NCBI RefSeq assembly: GCF_032714495.1
Contig: NZ_JAWDKB010000004.1
Span: 62,001 to 126,000, forward strand
Source of the DNA: Methanorbis rubei
GTDB lineage: Archaea > Halobacteriota > Methanomicrobia > Methanomicrobiales > Methanocorpusculaceae
Direction: 5' to 3'
Length of the DNA stretch: 64,000 nt
How positions within the stretch are numbered: position 1 is the stretch's first letter; each line of letters begins with the position of its first letter. The position numbers and the translations under genes are program-made. Positions 1 through 8,632 of the stretch are shown in pieces. A model generated the notes under the pieces. It saw nothing but the letters and a program-made list of their open reading frames with translations, was not told the DNA's origin and searched no databases.

Positions 1-356
1 TCGTAACGCCAAGTAACGCGTTTTTTGCCGACAATTTCAGATAATCGGACAAGCGTGTCCATGCTCTCGTCAATAGAAGGAACGCCCGGCTCCACATCCT
101 TGCCATAGGCGGTGATGGTGTAGTGGAAGTACGTATGGAACCGGTCGGCAATCGTTCTGATATACGGCAGAATGGGTGTGTAATCTTTGGAGCAGAACAC
201 CATGCAGTCCACCGCATCCGGCGTCAGCTCATAGCGCGTGACTTTGTTCGGGAATAGCGGATTGCGGGATAGGACATATCTCTCCTCAATCCGTTTCAGC
301 AGCCATTTTGTATAGTATTGAACGGTGTCTGTCCGTCCGCCGGTATTGAGTATCAT
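1..356 (-). CDS. DUF1848 family protein (partial, C-terminus outside window)
   Basis: The minus strand is open from an ATG at 356 to the left edge, giving 118 residues that begin MILNTGGRTDTVQYYTKWLL. This opening and the later stretch with NPLFPNKVTRYELTPD and VFCSKDY match, from memory, the start of DUF1848 proteins, a family of unknown function. The start codon overlaps the stop of the upstream GIY-YIG gene as ATGA, so the two are probably translationally coupled and belong to one operon with the MBL hydrolase. The C-terminal part, where the family has a Cys cluster, is missing because the window ends. Family assignment is fairly firm; the biochemical role is unknown. Confidence 0.8.
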   Translation of the reverse strand, partial: MILNTGGRTDTVQYYTKWLLKRIEERYVLSRNPLFPNKVTRYELTPDAVDCMVFCSKDYTPILPYIRTIADRFHTYFHYTITAYGKDVEPGVPSIDESMDTLVRLSEIVGKKRVTWRY

Positions 357-856
357 CGATTATGCTCCTTATTGTGTGTCGTGATGTTTAATTTTTCTGT
401 GTGCTCCGTGTTTTCCGTGGGAGGCAGGACGTCATGCACCACCCCGCACAGCCCTGTTCTCTCAAACGCCGCAAGAACCTCAGCCTCCGGCATCTCTTCG
501 CGATAAAACAGATGCGTTGCACAGTCGCAGTCCGAACAGCCGAAGGAAGGAACCCCGTCCCCTCCAAGAGAAGCCGCAAGCACACACTCGAGATCCGACT
601 CAGTCTTTGCACAGACCGTCCTACAGAGCCGGACCTCAGGCGACGCCAGAAGATAATCGATATGCCACTTCGGTCTTCGGTACTGCTCGCGATAGAACCG
701 AACATGGCGGCTCACCCGCAAGAGACCGCCGCTCCCAAGGGCCGAGCCTGCATACAAATACCAGCCTGAGGGAAAATCCAGTTCCCCAAGAGCACCGACC
801 CGCACCGTCTGCGGAGCAGTGCACTCAAGAATCAGACAGTAAATCCCCTTATCCAT
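353..856 (-). CDS. GIY-YIG nuclease-like protein (DUF123 family)
   Basis: This 167-residue protein starts at MDKGIYCLILE; the longer open frame upstream was not used because it would run far into the MBL gene. The GIY tripeptide sits at residues 4-6, and the second half of the motif appears as WYLYAGSALGSGG followed by an Arg/His-rich helix, as in archaeal DUF123 proteins. A Cys-rich stretch (CSDCDC) follows the core, and the protein ends in a hydrophilic, probably disordered tail. It overlaps the upstream MBL gene by 8 bp and the downstream DUF1848 gene by 4 bp. The fold suggests a nuclease or DNA-repair role, but no specific activity can be assigned from sequence alone. Confidence 0.8.
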   Translation of the reverse strand: MDKGIYCLILECTAPQTVRVGALGELDFPSGWYLYAGSALGSGGLLRVSRHVRFYREQYRRPKWHIDYLLASPEVRLCRTVCAKTESDLECVLAASLGGDGVPSFGCSDCDCATHLFYREEMPEAEVLAAFERTGLCGVVHDVLPPTENTEHTEKLNITTHNKEHNR

Positions 857-1451
857 ACTTCGGAACTTCCGCCTGAGACAGGAGAACATCACGCATCGCA
901 CCGGACGGAACAGGCATATCATGACCGCACCAGAGCGACTCAATGCGCAGACCTGCAAGCCGGTTCACGGAAGTGACGAGATCAGGATGATTGCCGGTCG
1001 GAAGATCGGTTCTGCCGAACGAACCGTGCGGGAACAGCGTATCCCCTGCGATTAATGCGCCGTCCTCCTCGCGGTAGAGACAGATGCTGCCGCGGGTGTG
1101 ACCCGGGGTATTGATGACCACGAACTCACCGATGCGGTCTCCATCGTTCAGCGGGGTTGCTGAAATGCCTGGGGCATGTTCGCCGAAATGTGTTGAGAGG
1201 CAGAGCGAGTCGTCCGAGAGAAACGCCAGATCGCCTGCACCCACACAGACCTCTGCATCGCAGAGGTCTGCAAGAGCACGGACATTTGCCATATGATCAT
1301 AATGGCCGTGGGTTAAGACGATCGTGGTTATCTGGTCTTTATAGGGGGCGACTGCCGTCACCGGTTGGGAAGCATCGACAAGAATGCTGCCGCATACATA
1401 GGAGTTGGAACGCCAGCCTATCTCACGCAGCCAGCGAATGGGTTCACTCAT
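849..1451 (-). CDS. MBL-fold metallo-hydrolase (glyoxalase II-like)
   Basis: This 200-residue protein has the metallo-beta-lactamase core. The metal motif THGHYDH lies at residues 47-53, with further ligands at His118 (TPGHTRG), Asp137 (AGDTLF) and His177 (CGHDMP). The family includes hydroxyacylglutathione hydrolases and many thioester or phosphoester hydrolases, and the short length fits a single-domain cytoplasmic enzyme. It is first in a three-gene minus-strand operon and divergent from thiC, with only 38 bp between the starts. The substrate cannot be told from sequence; methanogens usually lack glutathione, so a glutathione substrate is unlikely. Confidence 0.85.
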   Translation of the reverse strand: MSEPIRWLREIGWRSNSYVCGSILVDASQPVTAVAPYKDQITTIVLTHGHYDHMANVRALADLCDAEVCVGAGDLAFLSDDSLCLSTHFGEHAPGISATPLNDGDRIGEFVVINTPGHTRGSICLYREEDGALIAGDTLFPHGSFGRTDLPTGNHPDLVTSVNRLAGLRIESLWCGHDMPVPSGAMRDVLLSQAEVPKYG

Positions 1452-1489
1452 ATATTATAATGAGTCGTGAGGACAAATGATATATTCGA

Positions 1490-2755
1490 ATGCACTCAAT
1501 TCTTCGTGACTGCCGAAACGGTGACCTTGCTGGTCTGATGGAGGCAGCAAAGGCCGAGGGCATGACGCCTGAGGCGCTTGCCGGAAATATTGCCGCGGGC
1601 AGAACAATTCTTCTGAAGAATGCCCGCCGTCCCTACACTCCTTGCGTGATAGGCGAAGGGGCGAGGGTGAAGATCAATGTAAATATCGGAACGTCGGGTC
1701 AGCGATGCGATCCGGCGATGGAAATAGAGAAAGCGAACGCAGCGATTGCGAACGGTGCGGACGCGATTATGGATCTCTCTACCGGCGGCGATCTTGCGGC
1801 GATGCGTAAGGAGATCTTGAAGCTCCCGATTCCGGTCGGAACGGTGCCAATCTACGAGGCGGTCCGGCGTGCGGGCAATGTGATTGATTTGTCTGCTGAT
1901 CTGCTGTTCAAGGTTATCCGCGAGCAGGCTGAGCAGGGTGTGGATTTTATGACGCTGCACTGCGGGGTAAATCTTGAGGTGGTGGAGACGCTGCGTCTGG
2001 ACCCAAGAGTGATGGGCGTTGTTTCCCGCGGCGGGTCGTTTCATACGGCGATGATGCTTGCATCCGGCGAGGAGAATCCGCTGTATGCTGAGTATGAGTA
2101 TCTGCTGGAGATTTTGGATGAGTATGAGATTGCGCTGTCGCTTGGGGACGGGATGCGTCCCGGCGCATATGTGGACTCAACACGGCTTGCAAAGTCGCAG
2201 GAGTATCTGACGCTCGGAAAGCTTGCCCGCGTTGCGCACGCGAGAGGAGTGCAGCGGATGATTGAGGGGCCGGGACACATGGACTACAATGAGATTTCGT
2301 ATAATGTGAAGATGATTAAGGAGATCACGGGTTTTGCTCCGCTGTATCTGCTCGGACCGCTGGTAACGGATATTGCTCCCGGGTATGATCATATTACAGG
2401 CGCTATCGGCGGGGCTGCGGCAGCAGCTGCTGGGGCAGATTTCCTGTGTATGGTGTCGCCGTCAGAGCATCTGGCGCTGCCTGATACGAAGGATATCACT
2501 GAGGGGACGCGGGTCGCAAAGGTTGCGGCGCATGTGGGCGATCTGTCCCGCAGACGGGATGCTGAGCTGCCGCGTCAGGCTGCGATGGCTGAGGCACGCA
2601 GAACGCTTGACTGGGAAGGGCAGTATGCGTTGTCGCTGTTCGGTGATCATGCCCGTGCGGTGCATGACCGCGATGGCGCATGCGAAACCTGTTCGATGTG
2701 CGGGGATCTGTGCGCGATTAAGATCGTTGAGAAGGCGCTCGAGAAGAAGATCTGA
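1490..2755 (+). CDS. thiC: Phosphomethylpyrimidine synthase ThiC
   Basis: ThiC is a radical SAM enzyme that converts aminoimidazole ribotide into the hydroxymethylpyrimidine phosphate of thiamine. The 421-residue product matches the shorter archaeal form, which lacks the long N-terminal domain. Recognisable blocks include VKINVNIGTSG near residue 60, GADAIMDLSTGG near 95, and EGPGHMDYNEI near 260. The C-terminal iron-sulfur ligands C401, C404 and C408 (CSMCGDLC) bind the catalytic cluster. It is monocistronic. The 38-bp gap to the divergent gene is too short for a TPP riboswitch, and none is visible. A T-rich stretch just after the stop is the likely terminator. Confidence 0.96.
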   Translation: MHSILRDCRNGDLAGLMEAAKAEGMTPEALAGNIAAGRTILLKNARRPYTPCVIGEGARVKINVNIGTSGQRCDPAMEIEKANAAIANGADAIMDLSTGGDLAAMRKEILKLPIPVGTVPIYEAVRRAGNVIDLSADLLFKVIREQAEQGVDFMTLHCGVNLEVVETLRLDPRVMGVVSRGGSFHTAMMLASGEENPLYAEYEYLLEILDEYEIALSLGDGMRPGAYVDSTRLAKSQEYLTLGKLARVAHARGVQRMIEGPGHMDYNEISYNVKMIKEITGFAPLYLLGPLVTDIAPGYDHITGAIGGAAAAAAGADFLCMVSPSEHLALPDTKDITEGTRVAKVAAHVGDLSRRRDAELPRQAAMAEARRTLDWEGQYALSLFGDHARAVHDRDGACETCSMCGDLCAIKIVEKALEKKI

Positions 2756-2761
2756 GAAGGA

Positions 2762-2782
2762 TTTTTTTGTAATTTTTTTTTT
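2762..2782 (+). terminator. T-rich terminator after thiC
   Basis: Two T tracts, of 7 and 10 bases, follow the thiC stop within 30 bp. Archaeal RNA polymerase terminates at such U tracts without needing a stem. No gene continues on this strand. Confidence 0.6.
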
Positions 2783-2833
2783 GGAAAATTTTTTGAATGA
2801 GAGTTACAAAGTGACGAATGTTTTGTCTTATGA

Positions 2834-2966
2834 ATAGAGCTTACGCGATATGAAATAGCATAAGAAAAAGGAATTCCGTGTGTTCAGTGTTTTCCTGCGA
2901 AGCTGTGAAGCAATGAGCATGCCTTTGGCATGCGAATCGTGGCTATCCCAAGCGAGACCACATAAA
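2834..2966. repeat. Dispersed repeat, single-arm copy with terminal core
   Basis: The stretch starts with a CTTACGCGATATGAAATAGC block that recurs near 32785, continues with a TTCCGTGTGTTCAGTG block shared with the large element near 33040, and ends in a core, GGCTATCCCAAGCGAGACCA (2941-2960), shared with about ten other sites here. It also holds a perfect hairpin, GCATGCC and GGCATGC (2917-2923 and 2927-2933). Only one arm is present, so this looks like a partial copy. No gene is seen between 2756 and 3018. Confidence 0.7.
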
Positions 2967-3018
2967 AAAAAGTTTGAGATGGTCCAGACTTTATACATCA
3001 GACCTTATTGAACCAGCA

Positions 3019-3444
3019 TCACCGATTTTTCGGCACATACACATCAAACTGATCCCGCATCGCAAACACTTCCTCAGCATTCGCATCCCGCATCACCACA
3101 TTTTTCGCCGCAAGATCGCCAAGCACCACACAGGAGAACCCTTCCTCCTTAAACCCCTCGACAACCGCGTATTCGTATCCCTTCCATGCATAAAAGTCCA
3201 GAATCTCATACACATCCATCGTCCGAAGACTCATCACCGCTTTCTCTGCATCAATGCCGGTCGTAGCAATAGCTCCCCCCTCAAAATGCACCGTAGTGTC
3301 CTTTCCTTTCGGCAGCTCCCAGATGTGATGGCCCATATGTTTTATTGTGGCAACGGTTGCGACCCTTGCAAGAAGTGGCACGAGCTTCGTGATCATGGTT
3401 GTCTTCCCCGAGTTCGAGTGGCCGATGATATTGATGATCCGCAT
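3019..3444 (-). CDS. mobB: Molybdopterin-guanine dinucleotide biosynthesis protein MobB
   Basis: MobB is a P-loop GTPase that assists attachment of the guanine nucleotide to molybdopterin. The chosen start gives 141 residues beginning MRIINIIGHSNSGKTT, with the P-loop at residues 8-16; the nine-residue upstream extension is not needed. Downstream blocks TIKHMGHH and AVVEGFKEEG match the family. It is divergent from the FmdD-FmdB fusion gene, whose product needs a bis-molybdopterin guanine dinucleotide cofactor, so the pairing makes functional sense. Length is slightly under that of bacterial MobB (about 170). Confidence 0.9.
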   Translation of the reverse strand: MRIINIIGHSNSGKTTMITKLVPLLARVATVATIKHMGHHIWELPKGKDTTVHFEGGAIATTGIDAEKAVMSLRTMDVYEILDFYAWKGYEYAVVEGFKEEGFSCVVLGDLAAKNVVMRDANAEEVFAMRDQFDVYVPKNR

Positions 3445-3549
3445 ATCTATAGTATTGCACCCTAAGATCACTTTATTAATTTACACCCGGATACATACTT
3501 CATAAGATGACCGGACAAAATAAGCCTGAACGGTCGGGATACAACTCTC

Positions 3550-5271
3550 ATGAAACTGCTTATGAGCAGCGGACGAACACCCGAACAGGGTGCCCAGCTG
3601 TACTATAAAGACTCTGAATCCTACTCACGCGAAACTTCCTACTGTTTCCTCAATCCAATGGATGCAATGGAAATCGGCGTCGAAGATGGCGAGCATGTTC
3701 TCATCGAGAGTACTGCTGGGAAAACCGTTTTTTCGGTTCGCGAGTCTCCCGAAACCCCCGAAGGTGTCGCCTACCTCCCCTGCGGCCCGTACGCAAACTT
3801 CATTCTTCACGAGTTCACCCACTCAACAGGAGCGCCGGACTTCAAAGGAGTCCCGGTTGAAGTCACGCAGACTGAGCTTCCGCTCCAGTCAGCATGGGAC
3901 TTGATGGAAGAGCTTGGCGGCAGAAGATACAAGATTCCTACGGGAACAATAATCCCCGATCTTGAACAAGGCGAAAAAGTACTCAAAAACCATGCCTGCC
4001 CGCTCTGCGGCTGCCTCTGCGACGATATCGAACTCCACATCGCTGACGGCATTGTCACTGACGTTGTAAACGGCTGTCTGCTCTGCGCGGGAAAGTTCCG
4101 TTCCCATGGCAGAATGGCTGTCCCTATCCGCCGCGAAGGAGACGACTGGAAGGAGACGAGTTTTGATGAAGCCATCAAAACTGCGGCCGAGATGTTTGCG
4201 AATGCGAAACGTCCGCTCTTCTACGGCTGGTCAGGGACCTCGACTGAAGCGATGCATATCGGTCTTGAGATCGCCGAAGAGATCGGCGCCGTGATGGACA
4301 ACTGTTCGTCTGAGTGTCACGGCCCGACCATTATGGCGGTGCAGGAAGTTGGCCACCCTGGCTGCACTCTCGGACAGGTGAAAAATCGCGCAGACGTCCT
4401 TGTCTACTGGGGCTGCAATCCGATCGCGGCGCATCCCCGTCATCTTTCCCGCTATTCAACCTACTCAACCGGTGCGTTCCGGCCCGAAGGACGAGCCGAC
4501 CGGACGGTTATTGTGGTGGATATCCGCGAGTCAGAGACCGCAAAACTTGCCGACATCTTCATTCAGGTAAAACCCGGCGGAGACTACGCGCTCTTCAATG
4601 CGCTTCGGGCGATTGTCCGGGGCGAGCGTGATGTGATTCCTGACACTGTCGCGGGAGTTGAACGAAGCGTCCTCTTCAAGGTCGCAGATATTTTACTGAA
4701 CGCAAAGTTCGGCGCGTTTTTTACTGGTATCGGTCTGACCCAGTCGCGGGGCAAGTACAAGAATGTCCGCGCCGGCATTGAGTTGGTGGATGAACTGAAC
4801 CGGCACACGAAGTACACGTTAACGCCGCTTCGCGGTCACTGGAATGTGGACGGCACGAACCAGATGTTTTCGCTTGCGGCAGGATATCCGTACGCGGTGG
4901 ACTACTCGCGGGGCATCGTCCATTACAATCCCGGCGAGACGAGCGGAGTTGACATCCTCGCCAAGCACGAGGCTGACGCGGTGATGATTATCGGAACCGA
5001 TCTCGGCGCGCACTTTCCCCGCGAGACGGTCGCCCATCTCGCCCGCATCAATACGGTGGTGATCGATCCGTTCATCTCACTCTCGACCGCGATTGCGAAA
5101 CTGCATATTCCGGTTGCGTCTGTTGGTCTTGATGCGGAAGGAACGGCATACCGGCTTGACGGGGTGCCGATTCATGTACGAAAGGCGTTTACGTCAGGTA
5201 TGCCCTCAGACGAGGTTGTTCTGACCCGTTTGTTAGAGGAGATCAAGAAAATCAAGGAGGAACGAAAATGA
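3550..5271 (+). CDS. Formylmethanofuran dehydrogenase, fused subunits D and B
   Basis: This 573-residue protein joins two subunits that are usually separate. Residues 1 to about 115 resemble FmdD/FwdD, the molybdopterin dinucleotide-binding barrel (GVAYLPCGPYANFI). Residues about 147-573 resemble FmdB/FwdB, the catalytic subunit that reduces CO2 at a Mo or W site. The [4Fe-4S] motif has C150, C153 and C157, and the metal-ligand Cys is C256 in NCSSECHGP. The other FwdB in this window has the matching C122 in VCHGP. MobB is divergent, and an exported protein overlaps the 3' end by ATGA. No FmdA, C, E, F or G gene is adjacent. It may share subunits with the fwd operon; whether it uses Mo or W is unknown. 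Confidence 0.92.
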   Translation: MKLLMSSGRTPEQGAQLYYKDSESYSRETSYCFLNPMDAMEIGVEDGEHVLIESTAGKTVFSVRESPETPEGVAYLPCGPYANFILHEFTHSTGAPDFKGVPVEVTQTELPLQSAWDLMEELGGRRYKIPTGTIIPDLEQGEKVLKNHACPLCGCLCDDIELHIADGIVTDVVNGCLLCAGKFRSHGRMAVPIRREGDDWKETSFDEAIKTAAEMFANAKRPLFYGWSGTSTEAMHIGLEIAEEIGAVMDNCSSECHGPTIMAVQEVGHPGCTLGQVKNRADVLVYWGCNPIAAHPRHLSRYSTYSTGAFRPEGRADRTVIVVDIRESETAKLADIFIQVKPGGDYALFNALRAIVRGERDVIPDTVAGVERSVLFKVADILLNAKFGAFFTGIGLTQSRGKYKNVRAGIELVDELNRHTKYTLTPLRGHWNVDGTNQMFSLAAGYPYAVDYSRGIVHYNPGETSGVDILAKHEADAVMIIGTDLGAHFPRETVAHLARINTVVIDPFISLSTAIAKLHIPVASVGLDAEGTAYRLDGVPIHVRKAFTSGMPSDEVVLTRLLEEIKKIKEERK

Positions 5272-5951
5272 TACGTAGTTTAGTAATACTGCTGATTGCA
5301 GCTGCTCTTCTGGCAGTTCCGGCAGCAGCAGGAGTGACGGAGTTTGATGCAGATTATCTTCCGACAGGCCCGGTTATTGCGGGTCAGGAGATGACGGTGT
5401 ATAAGGAGATCTTTGTCGGCGAGCGGTTCTCTCCGATCTATACGCTGGAGTTTGATACCGAGCTTTCAGACCCAGTCTGGAAGATTGATCTTGTTGTGAG
5501 CGGACGAGTTACGCAGACCTGGGACTTCCCGTACGAACACGGGACGATCAGCGGGTTTACGATCTCTACTGATGACAATGATACGAAGCTGACGACGACT
5601 CTGACCGGAACGCCTGCGAGCTATGATGTCGGACAGGAGATTATCCTCTGGCAGATGAAGGTAATGATGGCGAATGGTGCGACGAAGGATACGTTTGTTT
5701 CAACGCCGGTAACGGTGGAGAGCAAACCTGCGCCGACAGCGGCTACTCTGCCGGTTACGACTGTGAGAACGGTTGAGACGCTTCCGCCGCATACGTTTTT
5801 CACTACTGTTCCGACAACTGTTGTGACAACTGTGGCGACTGAGGTTCCGACAACCGTTCCAACAACACCCCCGACAACGCCTGCGAGTTCGTTCTACTTC
5901 GGTGCCGGATTGATTGCGGCTCTGTCACTTCTGCTGCTCTGGCGCAGATAA
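5268..5951 (+). CDS. Exported, membrane-anchored Thr-rich protein of unknown function
   Basis: The 227-residue product has an N-terminal signal sequence (MIRSLVILLIAAALLAVPAA) and a globular part of about 120 residues predicted as mainly beta. A Thr/Pro-rich stalk follows at residues about 165-210, then a C-terminal hydrophobic segment ending in WRR. This layout is typical of archaeal surface proteins held at the cell envelope by a C-terminal anchor. The start overlaps the stop of the fused formylmethanofuran dehydrogenase gene as ATGA, so translation is likely coupled, although a surface protein has no obvious link to that cytoplasmic enzyme. No known family was recognised. Confidence 0.75.
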   Translation: MIRSLVILLIAAALLAVPAAAGVTEFDADYLPTGPVIAGQEMTVYKEIFVGERFSPIYTLEFDTELSDPVWKIDLVVSGRVTQTWDFPYEHGTISGFTISTDDNDTKLTTTLTGTPASYDVGQEIILWQMKVMMANGATKDTFVSTPVTVESKPAPTAATLPVTTVRTVETLPPHTFFTTVPTTVVTTVATEVPTTVPTTPPTTPASSFYFGAGLIAALSLLLLWRR

Positions 5952-5966
5952 TTTTTTTTCTTTTTT
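5952..5966 (+). terminator. T-rich terminator after the fmdDB operon
   Basis: The stop codon is followed at once by eight T, one C and six T, a typical archaeal U-tract terminator. Confidence 0.55.
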
Positions 5967-5981
5967 GTTGTTGAATGATGA

Positions 5982-6165
5982 GCGTGGCTTTGCTTTGTAG
6001 GAAACACGAACCACACGAAAAAATACAAAAATACAAAAACACGAAATAATTTCATCACGGTTTTTGCAGAAAAAACCAACTAAATCATTTCGTGTTTTTC
6101 GTAATGTTTCGTGAGTTTACGGTTTTCGCGTCATTTCGTGTGGTTCGTGGTTCCCTCGAAATAAA
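5982..6165. repeat. Long imperfect inverted repeat built from CACGAA motifs
   Basis: The left part (about 5998-6052) and right part (about 6082-6158) are imperfect reverse complements rich in CACGAA/TTCGTG. The outer ends, GTGGCTTTGCTTTGTAGGAA on the left and CGTGGTTCCCTCGAAATAAA on the right, look like diverged forms of the core found in the other large elements. The gap between the convergent genes (5952-6205) holds nothing else that was recognised. Confidence 0.6.
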
Positions 6166-6205
6166 ACATCATTTACCACTCAACAGTACGCATTTACGAA
6201 ATTAT

Positions 6206-6745
6206 TCAGGTTCCCCGAGTATCCCGCATCGCCCTCAACACCCTCTCCCTCACCACATCAACCATCTCCTCCCGATTCTCCCGCGTCACCACAAGCACCT
6301 CAACCGCGTGGTGATCCCGCACAGCGTTCAGAAAAGCAAGTCGCTTATCCCGCACAACCCCCAGAACCGGTACATCCTCGTCCAGCACCGCAAACACAGC
6401 CTGCTGAAACGCATACGACGAACTCTCCATCCACCCAAGCTCATCCATCAGAATAAGCGGGCCTGCGGCGTCCTGAAGAAGCGGAATCCCGATAGCGACA
6501 AACACCTCCTCACGCACCTCAGGCATTTTTCCCGGCACGCGGTGAGCAAGACGGCACTTCTCTGAACAAACCGGATCTTGTGCATCAACCAAAAAAATAT
6601 TCGAACTGCCTTCGGCATCCGGCACTGCCACCGTCAAAAACCCGGAAACCGGAACATCCAGCTCCGCAAGAACACGGCTGATAATCGTACTCTTCCCGAC
6701 TTGAATATCTCCGGTCAGAAACAGATGCCGCTGCATTTCAGACAA
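6206..6745 (-). CDS. Nucleoside-triphosphatase, THEP1 family
   Basis: The 179-residue protein has a P-loop (GDIQVGKST, residues 12-20) and a Walker B segment (LILMDELGW), with the length and layout of THEP1-type NTPases, which hydrolyse several nucleoside triphosphates and are found in archaea and eukaryotes. It overlaps the 3' end of the ModC-like gene by 8 bp, so it is the last gene of the mod operon. An internal Met at residue 4 would also give a sensible start. A role in molybdate uptake is not established; the operon position is suggestive only. Confidence 0.8.
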   Translation of the reverse strand: MSEMQRHLFLTGDIQVGKSTIISRVLAELDVPVSGFLTVAVPDAEGSSNIFLVDAQDPVCSEKCRLAHRVPGKMPEVREEVFVAIGIPLLQDAAGPLILMDELGWMESSSYAFQQAVFAVLDEDVPVLGVVRDKRLAFLNAVRDHHAVEVLVVTRENREEMVDVVRERVLRAMRDTRGT

Positions 6746-7802
6746 ACACCTGAACCGCAGTCGCCTTAAACGTCACCGCAACCGTCTGGCCGGTCGCGAG
6801 GCCGAGCCGCTCAATACTCTGCTGCGTCACGGACGCCGCAAGCGGAATACCGATATCCACGTGCACTAACTGGTACAGACCCGTATCCTCGATTTTTGTA
6901 ATCGTGCCCGTAAACGAGTTGATTGCACTCGACACAAACCGCTCGCGGGAGATGATTAATTCCTCGGGCCGGATGCCAACACTCACCGTGCCGGAAAGAG
7001 CGGTTGCCGCACGAATCTTCACGCCCCCAACATCCACACAGACAACTCCGCTGCGGCTGACCACCACTTTTCCTCGAAACAGATTCAGATTCTCCGAGAA
7101 CGTCGACATAAACCCGTTAACCGGATTATGAATCATCTCTTCCGGTATCCCCGATCCAACAATTCTGCCCCGCTCAATCACCGCAATCCGGTTCGCAAAC
7201 GAAAGAGCGTCGACGAGTGAATGCGTCACCAGAATACAGGGGATCTGCTCAGCCCGAATCACGGACGCAAGCTCTCGCCGCATCTGCTCCTGCGTCCGCA
7301 CATCAAGTGCCGACAGCGGTTCATCCAAGAGTAGCAGTTCAGGCCTTGGTGCAAGAGCACGGGCAAGCGCAGTCTTCTGACGCTGCCCGCCCGACATCCG
7401 CGTCACCCGCTGATCCGCAACCTCTGACAGACCCATCCGCTCGCAGAGTTCACCAACACGAAAATCGATATCAGCCTGCGGCATCTTCTGCACTTTGAGG
7501 CCGTATGCGATGTTCTCCTTAGCCGTCATATGCGGAAACAGCGCATAGTTCTGGAACATATACCCGATTCTGCGGTCTTCGGGCGGCAGAAGGACGCCCG
7601 TATTTGAATCATACAAAATGCGGCCGTTCAGCGAAATCTTTCCTGATGCTGGCTTTAAAATGCCGGACAGAATCCGCAGGACCGTTGACTTTCCTGCTCC
7701 GTTCTCCCCGATCAAAGCAAGCGTCTCGCCCTCTCTCACCGTGAAATTTTCTACGTTCAGATCGAAATCGCGAAGCTGTGCAGAAAACGATCCTTCAAGC
7801 AT
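6738..7802 (-). CDS. modC: Molybdate ABC transporter, ATP-binding protein
   Basis: This 354-residue ATPase powers the ModB permease. It has a P-loop (GENGAGKST near residue 35), an ABC signature (MSGGQRQKTALARAL), Walker B (LLLLDEPLSALD), and a C-terminal regulatory part of about 120 residues with the TOBE/Mop-like fold used for oxyanion sensing. The start overlaps the modB stop by 8 bp. Sulfate and tungstate transporters use similar ATPases. The assignment to molybdate or tungstate rests on the adjacent ModA-like lipoprotein and the moeA genes upstream. Confidence 0.9.
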   Translation of the reverse strand: MLEGSFSAQLRDFDLNVENFTVREGETLALIGENGAGKSTVLRILSGILKPASGKISLNGRILYDSNTGVLLPPEDRRIGYMFQNYALFPHMTAKENIAYGLKVQKMPQADIDFRVGELCERMGLSEVADQRVTRMSGGQRQKTALARALAPRPELLLLDEPLSALDVRTQEQMRRELASVIRAEQIPCILVTHSLVDALSFANRIAVIERGRIVGSGIPEEMIHNPVNGFMSTFSENLNLFRGKVVVSRSGVVCVDVGGVKIRAATALSGTVSVGIRPEELIISRERFVSSAINSFTGTITKIEDTGLYQLVHVDIGIPLAASVTQQSIERLGLATGQTVAVTFKATAVQVFV

Positions 7803-8616
7803 ACGTGTTCTCCCTTCTTCCGATATACTTTACGGCAAGAATGATCGCGAACGAAAACACCACCAGAAGAATTGCCAGCGCAATTGAAACCGCCATATCG
7901 CTTTGCAGCTCGCTGTAGATAGCGAGCGGCATCGTCTGGGTTTTTCCTTGGAAATTGCCGGCAAACATTAGCGTTGCGCCAAACTCGCCAAGAGCTCTTG
8001 CAAACGTCATGATAATACCTGACAACAGTGAACTTGCCGCGAGCGGCATCGTCACCTTGAAAAATGTCTGAATCGGCGTTGCGCCAAGTGTCCGTGAGGC
8101 AGCTTCGAGATTTTGATCTACTCCTTCAAAACTCGACCGCGCCTGACGAATGTAAAACGGTGACGCAACAAATATCTGGGCGATCACGACCGCAACCGTC
8201 GTAAACGCAATCTGGACGCCGAAGACGCTCAAATACTGGCCTAAAAGACCGTTTCGCCCGAACGCCATCAGAAGTGCAAGACCTGCGACGGTTGGCGGCA
8301 GCACAATCGGCAGATCCGTTAATGTATCAACAATATCACGGCCCCAGTAAGAAAAGCGTGCATTCACATACGCAAGAGGGGTTCCAAGAATTACCACCAC
8401 AATCGTGCTGAACGTTGCGGTAATAACACTGAGCCAGAGTGCGTCGCGGGCAAGAGGGCTTGAGAGGGCTGTGATGAAATCTTCCGGACTGACTCGCGTA
8501 AACAGCGAGACCAGCGGAATGGTAATAAAAATAAGAAATAGGAAGATGAGTCCGGCAACAATCGCCTTTGTTCCGATGCGGGAAACTTGATGATGTTTTG
8601 CGCGTGCCTGACTCAT
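7795..8616 (-). CDS. modB: Molybdate ABC transporter, permease protein
   Basis: The 273-residue membrane protein has about six predicted helices, the first at residues 17-40. The cytoplasmic EAA loop reads EAASRTLGATPIQTFFKV and is the site that docks with the ATPase. The segment TDLPIVLPPTVAGLALL and the later FARALGEFGATLMFAG are typical of molybdate/tungstate permeases. It lies 16 bp after modA and overlaps modC by 8 bp, so the order modA-modB-modC-NTPase forms one operon. Confidence 0.92.
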   Translation of the reverse strand: MSQARAKHHQVSRIGTKAIVAGLIFLFLIFITIPLVSLFTRVSPEDFITALSSPLARDALWLSVITATFSTIVVVILGTPLAYVNARFSYWGRDIVDTLTDLPIVLPPTVAGLALLMAFGRNGLLGQYLSVFGVQIAFTTVAVVIAQIFVASPFYIRQARSSFEGVDQNLEAASRTLGATPIQTFFKVTMPLAASSLLSGIIMTFARALGEFGATLMFAGNFQGKTQTMPLAIYSELQSDMAVSIALAILLVVFSFAIILAVKYIGRRENTYA

Positions 8617-8632
8617 AGATTTTCCTTTGTCT

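Noticed and set aside
1452-1489. TPP riboswitch upstream of thiC
   Set aside because: The gap to the divergent gene is only 38 bp, too short for the known element, and no matching motif is present.
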